Assembly: GCF_029892685.1 (NCBI RefSeq)
Contig: NZ_JARXVD010000004.1
Span: 124,001 to 188,000 of the forward strand
DNA length: 64,000 nt
Direction: 5' to 3'
From: Mycobacterium sp. OTB74
Lineage (GTDB): Bacteria > Actinomycetota > Actinomycetes > Mycobacteriales > Mycobacteriaceae
Both the position numbers and the translations under genes were made by a program. The notes beneath the pieces were generated by a model, which was given only the letters and a program-made list of their open reading frames with translations, did not search any database and was not told where the DNA came from. Positions 54,158 to 63,761 of this stretch are shown here, piece after piece (the first letter of the stretch is position 1; each line of letters opens with the position of its first letter).

Positions 54158-55272
54158 GGCACCGTCTCGATCCGAGCCAGCCATTTGGTCTGCAGCACAC
54201 CCGGCCGGGACGGTGCGATGAGCCGGCATGGATATCCGTGATCAGCGTCGAGCGTTTGTCCATTAAGCCGCAACGCAATCAGGGTCATTCGGTCGCGAGC
54301 ATGGTTGGCGGGTAAGACGGTGCGCGAGTACGGTCCCGGCGGCTCCAGCGAGATCATCTTCACGTCGGCGCGAGGTGAGCCGCCGACCGCCGCCACGAGA
54401 TCGGCGAGCACCACCCCGCTCCACTCCGCCTCGGCACTCCAGCCCTCGACACAGGCGATCGGGAGCCGATGAGTCGACTGTGGCATGGCGCCCAGTTCTG
54501 CCAGCGAGAACGAGCGACTCGCGGAGCCGTTGACCACTGTCAGGCGGTAATTCGGCGAGTAGGCGCCGACGAGTACGCCCGCAGCGAAGGCGCTGCGGTT
54601 GACGGGAACCCCCTGCGGACCCTGCCCAGAGCGAGGCGCCAGGAGTGATACCCGACGCAACAGCGGCACCGCCTGCCCAACTGTGGCCACTGTGGCAACT
54701 CCGACCGCCAGCCAAGCACCGCGCAGCACGCTGCGCCGGGTCAGACCACCGGAAGCGCCTCCAGCTGCACGGACAGGAGCGTCGTCCAGTGGTTCGCCCA
54801 GCGCCCGCCGAATCACCGGCAGCTTCACCGCCAGATGCACCAGCACGGCGCCGAGGGCGACGTAGGCCACCGCGTAGTGGCTGGTGGTGAAGAAGAACCT
54901 GAACACGTACCACTGAGCGATGTTGAGAAGTCCTGTCGACAGTTCGAACAGAATCGACCCAACCAGCACGAGAATGGACAACCGTTCAAGCTGGCGCGTG
55001 ATGCCGCCGATGATCGGGCGCTCAAACAGCCTGGGCCACACCGACCACAGTTTGACGATGGTCAACGGGATGGCTGCAATGCCGGAGGCGACATGGGTGC
55101 CTTGTGTCACCCGGTACAGCCACACCGGCCGGGTCGGCCAGCTGAACCACGGCGGTGGGTGCTGGATGAGATGGCTGAGCAATCCGGTGGTGAAGCACAC
55201 TGCAATCGCGACGCCCAGGGCAACGCCGATGCGTGCGGTGATCGCGGTACCCCGCAGCGTCAACTGGCTCAT
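54154..55272 (-). CDS. Membrane-bound molybdopterin oxidoreductase (SUOX-like domain with b-type cytochrome-like helices)
   Basis: This 372-residue protein fuses an N-terminal four-helix region with a sulfite-oxidase-like molybdopterin domain. The helices carry histidines (SHLIQH near 33-38, TQGTHVASG near 57-65, SHYAVAY near 131-137) that could bind heme b. A twin-arginine-like motif TRRSVLRGAWLAV (178-190) lies before a further helix. The molybdenum ligand is Cys274 in PIACVEGWS. The domain from about 235 to 372 would sit outside the membrane. The ATG at 55272 overlaps the methyltransferase stop. The electron acceptor is unknown. Confidence 0.85.
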   Translation of the reverse strand: MSQLTLRGTAITARIGVALGVAIAVCFTTGLLSHLIQHPPPWFSWPTRPVWLYRVTQGTHVASGIAAIPLTIVKLWSVWPRLFERPIIGGITRQLERLSILVLVGSILFELSTGLLNIAQWYVFRFFFTTSHYAVAYVALGAVLVHLAVKLPVIRRALGEPLDDAPVRAAGGASGGLTRRSVLRGAWLAVGVATVATVGQAVPLLRRVSLLAPRSGQGPQGVPVNRSAFAAGVLVGAYSPNYRLTVVNGSASRSFSLAELGAMPQSTHRLPIACVEGWSAEAEWSGVVLADLVAAVGGSPRADVKMISLEPPGPYSRTVLPANHARDRMTLIALRLNGQTLDADHGYPCRLIAPSRPGVLQTKWLARIETVP

Positions 55273-55898
55273 GTCGACACCAGGCTTGCCAACATACGGA
55301 CGCCGATCGGCTGTACTGAGCTGAAGGCCAGTCCAGCCTCGCGGGCGACCTTCGCCGCGCAGTCGATCCCCACCGCCGCCCAGCGAAACCACGGTCCTAC
55401 GGTGCGCGCCGATTCGAGCCGAACCCATTGGTACTGAACACCGATCGGCGCAGAGTCGAACTCCGCCAAACACACGCCGCCGCTCCGAAGTAGCTCGCAC
55501 GCCCGCCGCAGGATTCGTGATGGGTCACCGCCCAGCCCGACGTTGCCATCAGCCAGCAAGACCGTCTGCCAACGCCCAGTGCCGGGCAGCGCATCGAAGA
55601 CATCTCGGCGCAGCGCTGGGGCACCACTGCGGCGAGCCAACTCCACTGCAGTCGCCGACTGATCCACGCCGAGAGCCGGCACACCGCGCCTGACCAGGTC
55701 GGCGACCAGCCGACCCGGACCGCATCCCAAATCGATCGTCGGCCCATCGCAACGCTCCAAAACCGCACGGTCGAACCGCCGGTCGCTACGACGGCCGCCC
55801 AGCCAGTTGTGCACCGGCAGCCGTTGGATACTGCCGTCAGCGTTTCGGATCCAACACCGTTCGCCCACCAGCGCTCGTTCGTAGAGATTGCCGAACAT
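55269..55898 (-). CDS. Class I SAM-dependent methyltransferase
   Basis: This 209-residue methyltransferase has motif I TIDLGCGPGRLVADL (about 54-68), an acidic LGVDQSATAVELAR segment (about 76-89) and motif II/III LRSGGVCLAEF. Substrate unknown. The start overlaps the DUF2064 gene stop (TGATG), and its end overlaps the molybdopterin oxidoreductase start, so the proteins are produced together. Its position between a glycosyltransferase and a redox enzyme suggests modification of a lipid or sugar carrier, which is inference. Confidence 0.85.
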   Translation of the reverse strand: MFGNLYERALVGERCWIRNADGSIQRLPVHNWLGGRRSDRRFDRAVLERCDGPTIDLGCGPGRLVADLVRRGVPALGVDQSATAVELARRSGAPALRRDVFDALPGTGRWQTVLLADGNVGLGGDPSRILRRACELLRSGGVCLAEFDSAPIGVQYQWVRLESARTVGPWFRWAAVGIDCAAKVAREAGLAFSSVQPIGVRMLASLVST

Positions 55899-56566
55899 CA
55901 CGCCCCCAAGTTCGTGGTTGCACGGTGAAAGTTACTGTTGGGCAGGCATTGTCGGCGTACCGTTTCGATGTCGTCGATGGTGTCGACGTCGGCCAGCGTG
56001 GTCAACAGCTGTACCTGTAGCCCGGCAGCCCGCAGTGCATGCAATGAGCGCTCTCCGGTGTCCGGCTGCGACATCGGCACCGTGCGCAAGCATTCCGCGT
56101 ATTCCGGATCATGCAGGCCCAGCAGCCACCAGCCACCGTCTTCAGCTGGGCCGAGCACAGCCTCGGTACCTAACAAGGCACGCGCGCACTCGCCAATGAC
56201 GTCGGCCGTGATCTGCGGTGTGTCCATCCCGATCTGCAGGACAGGGTAGCCGGCGCCGCCTGCGTCCCGGTGCGCGTTGGCAAGCCGCTCGGCAAACGCA
56301 TCACCGCGCTGATCGAATACGGTGAAGGCGGCCAATAGTTCGCGTATCGCGGGTGCCGACCTCGCCCGGTCCAGATCGCCGGTCAGCGCGACCGAACGGG
56401 CCGCCAGCGGCGCCGCCGACACCGCCTCCAGGGTGTCCAGCAGTGCCGCGGCTGCGATATCGGCGGCAGCCTCGGTTCCGACAGCCGCGGCCAGGCGCGT
56501 TTTCGCCAGCCCCGGTACCGGCGCCTTGGCCAGCACCGTCATGGCGACCGGAAGCACCTCGGTCAT
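55898..56566 (-). CDS. DUF2064 / TIGR04282-type glycosyltransferase-like protein
   Basis: This 222-residue protein belongs to the TIGR04282/DUF2064 family, which has a nucleotide-diphospho-sugar transferase fold. AKAPVPGLAKTRLAAAVG near 13-30 is the nucleotide-binding loop and QIGMDTPQITADVI near 121-134 with GPAEDGGWWLLGL near 150-162 are the family signatures. Activity is not established. The ATG at 56566 overlaps the GT2 stop (ATGA) and the gene overlaps the methyltransferase, making it the second gene of the minus-strand operon. Confidence 0.88.
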   Translation of the reverse strand: MTEVLPVAMTVLAKAPVPGLAKTRLAAAVGTEAAADIAAAALLDTLEAVSAAPLAARSVALTGDLDRARSAPAIRELLAAFTVFDQRGDAFAERLANAHRDAGGAGYPVLQIGMDTPQITADVIGECARALLGTEAVLGPAEDGGWWLLGLHDPEYAECLRTVPMSQPDTGERSLHALRAAGLQVQLLTTLADVDTIDDIETVRRQCLPNSNFHRATTNLGA

Positions 56567-57219
56567 GACACGGCCCGCCAGAAGTCCAGTGCCGCAACGG
56601 CACTGCCACGAAAGGAACCGCTGACCTTGGACACTCCCCCGGTTCGTGGACCGTAGCTGACATCTCGCTCGACCACGCGCCAACCCGCTTGCGCCGCACG
56701 CACCAGCAGCTCCACCGGGTAGCCGGAGCGACGGTCGGTGATGCCCAGCGACAACAACGCCTCGCGGCGGCTGACCCGCATCGGCGCGATATCGTGCACC
56801 GGCAGGCCGTATTTGGACCGCAAGCGCCAACTCACCAGCGCGGTACCCGCCCGCGCATGCCACGGCCAGCTCAGCCCTGGGACCGGACGGCGCTGTCCCA
56901 CAACCAAATCCGCACCGCCGTCGAGTTCTGCCACCAATCCGGGCAGGGCATGCGGATCCAGTGAGCCGTCGGCGTCGAGCACCGCGACGACGGTGCCGGA
57001 AGCGGCCAGCAGCCCAGCATGCACTGCTGCCCCGTAGCCGGGACGCTTTTCGCAGACAACCTCGGCACCGCTGTCACGCGCTACCTGGGCTGTGGCGTCT
57101 GTGCTGTTGTTGTCGACCACCAGGGCCTGATACCCGTCAGGGATGCGCGCCAATACCGCCGGCAGCGAGGCTTCCTCGTTCAGACACGGCAGCAGCACGG
57201 TGACAGTGGAGGACGACAT
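56563..57219 (-). CDS. Family 2 glycosyltransferase, polyprenyl-phosphate type
   Basis: This 218-residue GT2 enzyme has the LPCLNEEASLPAVL start, VVDNNSTDAT near 34-43, and the DxD-like LDADGSLDP near 81-89. The layout is that of dolichol- or polyprenyl-phosphate sugar transferases without membrane anchors. The sugar and acceptor are unknown. It is the first gene of a five-gene minus-strand operon that ends in the molybdopterin oxidoreductase and small membrane protein. It is divergent from the two-component genes, with about 100 bases of shared promoter DNA. Confidence 0.85.
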   Translation of the reverse strand: MSSSTVTVLLPCLNEEASLPAVLARIPDGYQALVVDNNSTDATAQVARDSGAEVVCEKRPGYGAAVHAGLLAASGTVVAVLDADGSLDPHALPGLVAELDGGADLVVGQRRPVPGLSWPWHARAGTALVSWRLRSKYGLPVHDIAPMRVSRREALLSLGITDRRSGYPVELLVRAAQAGWRVVERDVSYGPRTGGVSKVSGSFRGSAVAALDFWRAVS

Positions 57220-57319
57220 ACTTCGAAGCTAGGCGCATGCGGCGTTCGGAAAAAGGTCTGGAGTAATGACGAATTTGTGACGTCCACGCTGGTAGCGACG
57301 CTGAAGGGCTACTGTCGAA

Positions 57320-58018
<699 letters not shown>

Positions 58019-58022
58019 CCGC

Positions 58023-59063
58023 ATGCCAACCAGTGACCTGTGGGCGATCATCGGATGGGCGTTGACCTGTTCGGTACCAGTGGTGCTCGTCGGGGCCTTG
58101 ATCATCCGGTTCGCGCGGTCGTGGCCGCTGACCGTCAGCATGGTGGTGCTGATCCTGATCCCAACGGTGGCCACCTTCACCGGTGTGCTGGGCGCCAGCG
58201 GTTTCATGATCACCGAGACATTCGAACGCATCGCCGTGGTCCTGGTTATCGTGGCGGTGGTTACGATTCCGGCGGCTATCATGCTGGCCCGTTACCAAGC
58301 GCGACGGACAGTGTGGGAGAAGGAGATTCGCGACTCGGAGCGCGCTGCCGAGCAATCGAGGCGCCGTTTGGTCGCGTTCGTGAGTCACGATCTGCGCACA
58401 CCGCTCGCTGGTATCCGGGCGGTAGCGGAGGCCATCTCCGATGGTGTGGTCGACGCCAGCGAGGCTCGTCAGCACGCCAAACACATTGAGCAGGAATCTG
58501 TTCGGCTTTCTGACATGGTCGACGATTTGTTCGAGATGTCCAAGATCAACGCTGGTGCCGTACAGCCTGCACACGACACCGTTGCGCTCGATGAGGTAGT
58601 CGATGACGTGATGGCCACTCACCGGATCGCGGCTGAACGTGCCGGGGTCCTGTTGCGAGCCAGCCTGCCGGCCGAACCGGTTCGGGTTATCGGAAGCGAT
58701 CGAGCATTGGTCCGGGTGCTGTCCAACCTGGTCGCCAATGCCATCGCCCACACGCCCGAGGGTGGCCGGGTGGAACTCAGCCTGGGGCGCGACGTCGGCG
58801 GTGCTTGGGCTCGTGTGGATGACACCGGTGTTGGGATTGACGACGCAGATCTGGCCCGGGTGTTCGATGTTGCCTATCGCGGTTCCAATGGCCGTGTGCC
58901 ACGTACTGATTCATCGCTGCCCAGTGGTTCAGGGCTGGGCTTGGCCATTGCGGCCGGACTGGTCCAGGCTCACCAGGGCACTCTGTCCGCCCACAACCTA
59001 GACATCGGTGCGCGGTTCGAGGTCCGGCTGCCGCTGGCCGATGCAGAGGAGTCGACTCGGTGA
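58023..59063 (+). CDS. Membrane sensor histidine kinase
   Basis: This 346-residue histidine kinase has three short N-terminal helices (about 7-28, 35-55 and 68-90) with only small extracytoplasmic loops, so it probably senses within the membrane. The HisKA box AFVSHDLRTPLAG has the phospho-His at 122. The ATPase domain has VLSNLVANAIAHTPEG (N box), DDTGVGIDD (G1) and SGSGLGLAIAAGLV (G2). The ATG at 58023 has AGGAG eleven bases upstream. It phosphorylates the response regulator encoded just before it. Its stop overlaps the epimerase GTG. Confidence 0.9.
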   Translation: MPTSDLWAIIGWALTCSVPVVLVGALIIRFARSWPLTVSMVVLILIPTVATFTGVLGASGFMITETFERIAVVLVIVAVVTIPAAIMLARYQARRTVWEKEIRDSERAAEQSRRRLVAFVSHDLRTPLAGIRAVAEAISDGVVDASEARQHAKHIEQESVRLSDMVDDLFEMSKINAGAVQPAHDTVALDEVVDDVMATHRIAAERAGVLLRASLPAEPVRVIGSDRALVRVLSNLVANAIAHTPEGGRVELSLGRDVGGAWARVDDTGVGIDDADLARVFDVAYRGSNGRVPRTDSSLPSGSGLGLAIAAGLVQAHQGTLSAHNLDIGARFEVRLPLADAEESTR

Positions 59064-60112
59064 GGGTCCTGTTGACGGGAGCCGCCGGATTTATCGGTGG
59101 TCGCGTGTCGGATTCGCTGCGCACAGCCGGACATGAGGTGATCGGGGTGGATGCCATGCTCGCCGCGGCGCACGGTGAGGGTGCGGTACCGCCGGATGGT
59201 TGTATCCGGCTGGACGTACGTGACTCCGCAGGTTTGGCGCGGCTGCTGGAAGGTATCGACGTGGTGTGCCACCAGGCGGCTGTGGTCGGCGCCGGGGTTA
59301 ACGCCGCGGATGCGCCGTCGTACGGCGGTCACAATGACTACGGGACCTGCGTGCTATTGGCAGAGATGTTCCGCGGCGGCTGCCGCAAACTGGTGCTGGC
59401 GTCATCCATGGTTGTGTACGGACAGGGGCGCTATGCCTGCCCTGATCACGGCTCGGTCGACCCCCTGCCACGCAACAAGGCCGACCTGGATGGCGGTCTG
59501 TTCGAGCACCGCTGCCCGTTCGACGGTGAAACGCTGCAGTGGCAACTGGTCGGTGAAGACGCGCCGCTGCGACCCCGCAGCCTCTACGCCGCAAGCAAGA
59601 CCGCTCAGGAGCACTACGCCGTGGCTTGGGCGGAGTCGACCGGGTCGTCGGTGATCGCGTTGCGCTACCACAATGTGTACGGGCCCGGTATGCCGCGCGA
59701 CACCCCGTATTCGGGTGTTGCCGCCATTTTCCGTTCCGCCCTAGAGTCCGGAGGCACGCCAAATGTCTACGAAGACGGCAGGCAGATGCGCGACTTCGTC
59801 CACGTCGATGATGTGGCCACTGCCAACCTCGCCGCGGTGAACGCAGAATTCGGCGGCTTCGAGGCTTTCAATGTGTGTTCGGGCCGCCCGATTCCGATCT
59901 ACCAAGTGGCCCAACAACTTTGCCTCGCGCGCGGTGCGGGAGCACCACACGTCACTGGCCAGTACCGTGCCGGCGACGTCCGCCATATCGTCGCCGATCC
60001 GTCGCGCGCCGCCACCAAGCTCGGTTTCAGAGCGAAGATCGATCCAACGGCTGGTCTGGCCGAATTCGCCACTGCCCCACTACGTCCCGTAGGTGCGGCA
60101 CCGACATCCTGA
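59060..60112 (+). CDS. NAD-dependent epimerase/dehydratase (sugar-type extended SDR)
   Basis: This 350-residue extended SDR resembles UDP-sugar epimerases. GAAGFIGGRVSDSL (7-20) is the NAD motif, HQAAVVG near 71-77 follows, the catalytic serine is in LASSMVVYG near 112-120, and YAASKTAQE near 176 carries the Tyr-Lys pair. LRYHNVYGPGM is the usual substrate loop, and RDFVHVDDVA is characteristic of the family. It begins with GTG in a GTGA overlap with the kinase. Together with the divergent GT2 gene it points to synthesis of a specific glycan or glycolipid. Confidence 0.88.
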   Translation: MRVLLTGAAGFIGGRVSDSLRTAGHEVIGVDAMLAAAHGEGAVPPDGCIRLDVRDSAGLARLLEGIDVVCHQAAVVGAGVNAADAPSYGGHNDYGTCVLLAEMFRGGCRKLVLASSMVVYGQGRYACPDHGSVDPLPRNKADLDGGLFEHRCPFDGETLQWQLVGEDAPLRPRSLYAASKTAQEHYAVAWAESTGSSVIALRYHNVYGPGMPRDTPYSGVAAIFRSALESGGTPNVYEDGRQMRDFVHVDDVATANLAAVNAEFGGFEAFNVCSGRPIPIYQVAQQLCLARGAGAPHVTGQYRAGDVRHIVADPSRAATKLGFRAKIDPTAGLAEFATAPLRPVGAAPTS

Positions 60113-60141
60113 CCGAAAATCGGTGCCGCCCAACGTGTGAA

Positions 60142-61902
60142 CTACCGGACGCCGCGGACCAGGCGCCCCGGTCGTGCGCCGGTGTCGGCACCGTGGCGTC
60201 GAGTCACGGTGCCGCTGACGATGGTCGCGTCGTACCCGCTTGCGCCCTGCACCAACCGCTTTCCGCCGGCTGGCAGGTCATGGACCATCTTCGGGGCGTG
60301 CAGGGTGAGTGCATCCAGATCGATGACATTGACGTCAGCCTTCTTGCCCACGCTGATCACGCCGCGATCCGACATGCCATAGAGCTGCGCGGTGTCGTAC
60401 GACTGCTTGCGAATCACGTACTCCAGCGGCAGCTTCTCGCCACGGTGCCGGTCCCGGGCCCAGTGCGTCAGCAGGAACGTCGGGTACGAGGCATCGCAGA
60501 TCATGCTGCAATGCGCGCCGCCGTCTGACAGGCCAAGAACTCCGGCCGGGTGGGTCAGCATCTCGCGGATGGCGTCGTGATTACCGTCGGAATAGTTGAA
60601 CATCGGGTACATCAGCATGGCGCCGGCGTTGGACTCAAGCATCAAGTCGTACATCGCCGCAAGGGGATCCAGTCCGCGCTGCTTCGCGATAGCGGCGACG
60701 GTGCGCTCGTCGGTCGGTTCGTAGTCCGGCGGATCACCGATGTGGTAAAGCCGGTTGGCCGCATTCTGCGCAAACATGAACATGCCGTCGAAGAGTTTGG
60801 TCGGGTCGATCGGCAGGTCCTCCTCGGCCAGGATCGCCGCGCGCACCTTCGGGTCCGCCAGCCGCTCGGCAAGCTCCTCCCGGGTGCACTCGGCTAGTAG
60901 GCGCCGGTAGGTCGGGCGGTGGGTGAAAGCGTGATGGCCTGGGAAGCCCAACAGCATGCCGAACGGCCGTGCCGCCACCTGCGGGAACAGCCGGCTGCCG
61001 GCCTGATGCGCGGCCGCCGAGAGGTCCAGCTGCTCACGCCACAGGTTCGGGTCCGCGTCGACCTGAATCAGCGCGAAGCTCAGCGCGCAGTCGATCTCCT
61101 CACCCAGGCGGCGCATCCACTCCAGCTCGGTCTTCGGCGCGACGATGTCCTCGCCGGCGGCACCCTGCGGGGCGAGTTCGAACACCGCGGCCCCACCCGC
61201 GGCGGTAGCCCGGCCCAGGGCGAACAATTCGTCCTCGGCGGCGAAGGTACCGGGCACCGGCTCGCCGTCCATGGCCCGGTGCGCGAGCGTCCGTGACGAC
61301 GAAAAGCCAAGGGCGCCACCTTCGATGGCCTCTTGGACCAGCTTGGCCATGGCCTTGATGTCGTCGGGGTTGGCGGGCTCGTTACGGGCCCCGCGCTCCC
61401 CCATGGCGTAGGCGCGCACTGCGCCATGAGCGATCTGGGTGCCCATGTCGACTGCGAGTTCACGCTGGCCGATCACGTCCAGATACTCGCCGAAACTCTC
61501 CCAACCCCACGTGATCCCCTCAGTCAGTGCGGTCCCAGGAATGTCCTCGACGCCCTCCATCAGCTTGATCAGCCACTCTTCCTGGCCGGGGCGCACCGGT
61601 GCGAAACCGACGCCGCAGTTACCGGCGACGACGGTGGTGACCCCGTGATTGCTCGACGGTTCCAGTACCGCGTCCCAGGAGACCTGGCCATCGTAGTGCG
61701 TGTGAATGTCGACAAAGCCCGGGGCGACGATCTTGCCTGTCGCATCGATGGTTTCGGCGGCCTCGCCGGCCAACAGCGGATCGCCCGCACCCCGGCGGTG
61801 CACCTCGACGATCTTGCCGTCCTTGATCGCCACATCGGCGGTGAACCGGTCGGCACCAGTTCCGTCGACGACGGTTCCGCCGGTGATCTTCAGATCGAAC
61901 AC
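60142..61902 (-). CDS. N-acyl-D-amino-acid deacylase-type amidohydrolase
   Basis: This 586-residue amidohydrolase belongs to the D-aminoacylase branch. The metal motif HTHYDGQ has His67 and His69, [12 protein letters not shown] near 92-103 is a typical block of this branch, and the metal Asp lies in [12 protein letters not shown] near the C-terminal third. It is likely cytoplasmic and hydrolyses an N-acyl or cyclic amide bond. Similar enzymes are abundant in mycobacteria and their substrates are largely unknown. The ATG at 61902 is used. The divergent TetR gene and the dyad at 61950-61964 suggest repression. Confidence 0.9.
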   Translation of the reverse strand: MFDLKITGGTVVDGTGADRFTADVAIKDGKIVEVHRRGAGDPLLAGEAAETIDATGKIVAPGFVDIHTHYDGQVSWDAVLEPSSNHGVTTVVAGNCGVGFAPVRPGQEEWLIKLMEGVEDIPGTALTEGITWGWESFGEYLDVIGQRELAVDMGTQIAHGAVRAYAMGERGARNEPANPDDIKAMAKLVQEAIEGGALGFSSSRTLAHRAMDGEPVPGTFAAEDELFALGRATAAGGAAVFELAPQGAAGEDIVAPKTELEWMRRLGEEIDCALSFALIQVDADPNLWREQLDLSAAAHQAGSRLFPQVAARPFGMLLGFPGHHAFTHRPTYRRLLAECTREELAERLADPKVRAAILAEEDLPIDPTKLFDGMFMFAQNAANRLYHIGDPPDYEPTDERTVAAIAKQRGLDPLAAMYDLMLESNAGAMLMYPMFNYSDGNHDAIREMLTHPAGVLGLSDGGAHCSMICDASYPTFLLTHWARDRHRGEKLPLEYVIRKQSYDTAQLYGMSDRGVISVGKKADVNVIDLDALTLHAPKMVHDLPAGGKRLVQGASGYDATIVSGTVTRRHGADTGARPGRLVRGVR

Positions 61903-61949
61903 ATCCGCTCCCTTGCCATGTTCGCCTACGCTGACGTCAGCCTCTGCAA

Positions 61950-61964
61950 TGTAACACTGTTACA
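61950..61964. promoter_or_regulatory. Operator-like palindrome between the amidohydrolase and TetR genes
   Basis: TGTAACA-C-TGTTACA is a perfect 15-base palindrome with seven-base arms. It lies 48 bases upstream of the amidohydrolase start and 61 bases upstream of the TetR ATG, in the expected place for autoregulation and control of the enzyme. Confidence 0.7.
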
Positions 61965-62024
61965 CGGAAGGCGACACCGATGCCGCACACTTGGCATGAT
62001 GTGATCCAAGGGAGGGAGGCAGCC

Positions 62025-62663
62025 ATGACCGAGCCGGTTCGGCGCAAGGCCGGTAGTCAGGCGAAAAATGTTGACGCCCAATTGATTCTGGATACGGCGG
62101 CCGCCCTGCTGGAACGCGACGGCGTGGCCGGGTTCTCGATGCGCGGCTTGTCCGAACATCTGGGCGTTGCCGTCACATCTATTTACTGGCATGTCGGAGG
62201 CCGGGACAAGCTGTTCGATCACCTGATCGACCGGCTGATCGAGGAGATGGCCAGTCTGCCCGCCGCCGGCGACACCCCGTTGGAACGGATCGCCGCCCTG
62301 GCCCGCGCACAACGGACGGCGCTGATCGAACGTCAACATCTGATGGTGATCGCCCACGAACGCGACCGGACGCCGTCGCTGTTCCAGCCGGTGCAACAGA
62401 TCCTCGCCGCAGAGCTGGCCGAGCTCGGCATCGAGGGCACGCGGGCGGCACTTGCGCTGCGCTCGATCGAGGTCCACGTCATTTCGTCAGCGCTGATGCA
62501 GTTTTCGTCGATTCGCAGCGGCGAGCACGAGGAAGAAGATGCCTCGCTGTGGGGCACCGACTGGCCCGACCGTGAATTGGTCGAGGCCCTGCGCTCACCG
62601 ACCGACTACGACGCGGTGTTCGAGTACGGCCTGGCGGCCTTACTCGCCTCGTTGAACCAGTGA
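62025..62663 (+). CDS. TetR-family regulator of the amidohydrolase
   Basis: This 212-residue TetR protein has a helix-turn-helix near 38-57 (SMRGLSEHLGVAVTSIYWHV) and a TetR_C-type helical domain with the common ELVEALRSPTDYDAVFEYGL end. The ATG at 62025 follows GGGAGGGAGG. It is divergent from the amidohydrolase and probably represses it through the TGTAACA dyad. Its stop codon lies within the left arm of the 17-base hairpin shared with the convergent SDR. Confidence 0.88.
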   Translation: MTEPVRRKAGSQAKNVDAQLILDTAAALLERDGVAGFSMRGLSEHLGVAVTSIYWHVGGRDKLFDHLIDRLIEEMASLPAAGDTPLERIAALARAQRTALIERQHLMVIAHERDRTPSLFQPVQQILAAELAELGIEGTRAALALRSIEVHVISSALMQFSSIRSGEHEEEDASLWGTDWPDRELVEALRSPTDYDAVFEYGLAALLASLNQ

Positions 62664-62713
62664 TTTGTGCACGAAAAGGGGCGGCCGGCGCACCAATTCG
62701 TGCACAAATCACT
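62659..62713. terminator. Bidirectional 17-bp-stem terminator over both stop codons
   Basis: The arms AGTGATTTGTGCACGAA (62659-62675) and TTCGTGCACAAATCACT (62697-62713) are exact reverse complements, giving a 17-bp stem with a 21-base GC-rich loop. Each arm includes the stop codon of one convergent gene (TGA at 62661-62663 on plus, 62709-62711 on minus). A hairpin of this size between convergent ends is best read as a shared intrinsic terminator without a T-tract. Confidence 0.8.
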
Positions 62714-63572
62714 TGGTGGCGAAGCGGCGGTCGCGCAGATGGGGCGCTTCTTGCGCGGTGAGCACCCGGGCCCGTTCGGTCATCGCCGCACCGACCTGCT
62801 CGGGGTGGGTGGTCAGGTAAAAGCCACCGGCCGCAGACTGCTCGAAGATTGTTTCGGCAGCGGTCTGCGGGTCCATGGCGATGATGCTGAACATGGCGTC
62901 GCGCTCCGACTTTGAGGCGTCCGCGGCCGCACGGTTGATGACGTCGGTATCGACCCCGCCTGCGGCGTTGAAGATATTGGACTCGACCGGTCCTGGCAGG
63001 ACCGCCTGCACACAGATGTGATCGGCATGGCCGGCCATTTCGACCTCGACGCGCAGGCACTCCGTCATGGCCAGCACTGCATGCTTGCTCACGATGTACG
63101 GCGCCTGTCGCGGCACTGTGGACACGCCGCCGATCGAGGACAGATTCCATACCCACGCCGGGGTACCGGCCGCGAGCATGGCCGGCAGGAATGCACGTAC
63201 GCCGTGGAACACGCCGCTGACATTGACGTCCATCACCCGATTCCAGTTGGCGACCGGGGTGTCCCACAGGTAGCCGAACTGCTCGACGCCCGCATTGTTG
63301 ACCAGCAGACGCACCGGCCCGATATCGCCATACACACGGTCCGCCAGCGCCTTGACCGCGTCGGCATCCCGGACATCACACACCGCATCGAACGCCGCAC
63401 CCCCGGCCGAAATCAGCTCGCCGCGCAAAGCGACGACCGCATCGGCATCGATATCAGCGAGCACAGTTGTCATTCCCAGCTTGCTTGCGTGCCGTGCCAG
63501 CCCTGCGCCGATACCCGAGCCGGCCCCGGTGATCACCGCTACTCCGCCGCCGAACAGTTCCTGTGCGCTCAT
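62709..63572 (-). CDS. Short-chain dehydrogenase/reductase
   Basis: This 287-residue classical SDR has the cofactor motif VITGAGSGIGAGLA near 13-26, NNAGVEQFG near 91, the serine in NLSSIGGVS near 143 and YIVSKHAVL (YxxxK) near 159, then VLPGPVESN. It oxidises or reduces an alcohol/ketone of unknown identity. The ATG at 63572 has AAGGTGGAT just upstream; a GTG two codons earlier is possible. It converges with the TetR gene and ends inside the terminator hairpin. The following 185 bases upstream hold only the P450 promoter and a nine-codon leader frame. Confidence 0.9.
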   Translation of the reverse strand: MSAQELFGGGVAVITGAGSGIGAGLARHASKLGMTTVLADIDADAVVALRGELISAGGAAFDAVCDVRDADAVKALADRVYGDIGPVRLLVNNAGVEQFGYLWDTPVANWNRVMDVNVSGVFHGVRAFLPAMLAAGTPAWVWNLSSIGGVSTVPRQAPYIVSKHAVLAMTECLRVEVEMAGHADHICVQAVLPGPVESNIFNAAGGVDTDVINRAAADASKSERDAMFSIIAMDPQTAAETIFEQSAAGGFYLTTHPEQVGAAMTERARVLTAQEAPHLRDRRFATK

Positions 63573-63734
63573 ATCCACCTTGATAGCAGCGGGTGCCGTC
63601 CGCGCGGCTCCGAATGTCCGATCAGCGGAAGGCCGGTTCAGATTCGTCGCCAGCTGATCTTCGGCTGGCGGCGGACATATTCAAGTAGTCGATTACTCGC
63701 GACCGCTCGGGTGGGGTCGTGCACCATCAGCGGC

Positions 63735-63761
63735 ATGCCCTTCACGGAGTCCCGATCATGA
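63735..63761 (+). other. Nine-codon leader frame overlapping the P450 start
   Basis: An ATG at 63735 opens a short frame, MPFTESRS and a stop, whose TGA overlaps the P450 ATG at 63758 (ATGA). Such a short upstream frame could couple translation to the P450, or arise by chance. There is no clear Shine-Dalgarno for it, so support is weak; the GGAG used by the P450 is inside it. Confidence 0.25.
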
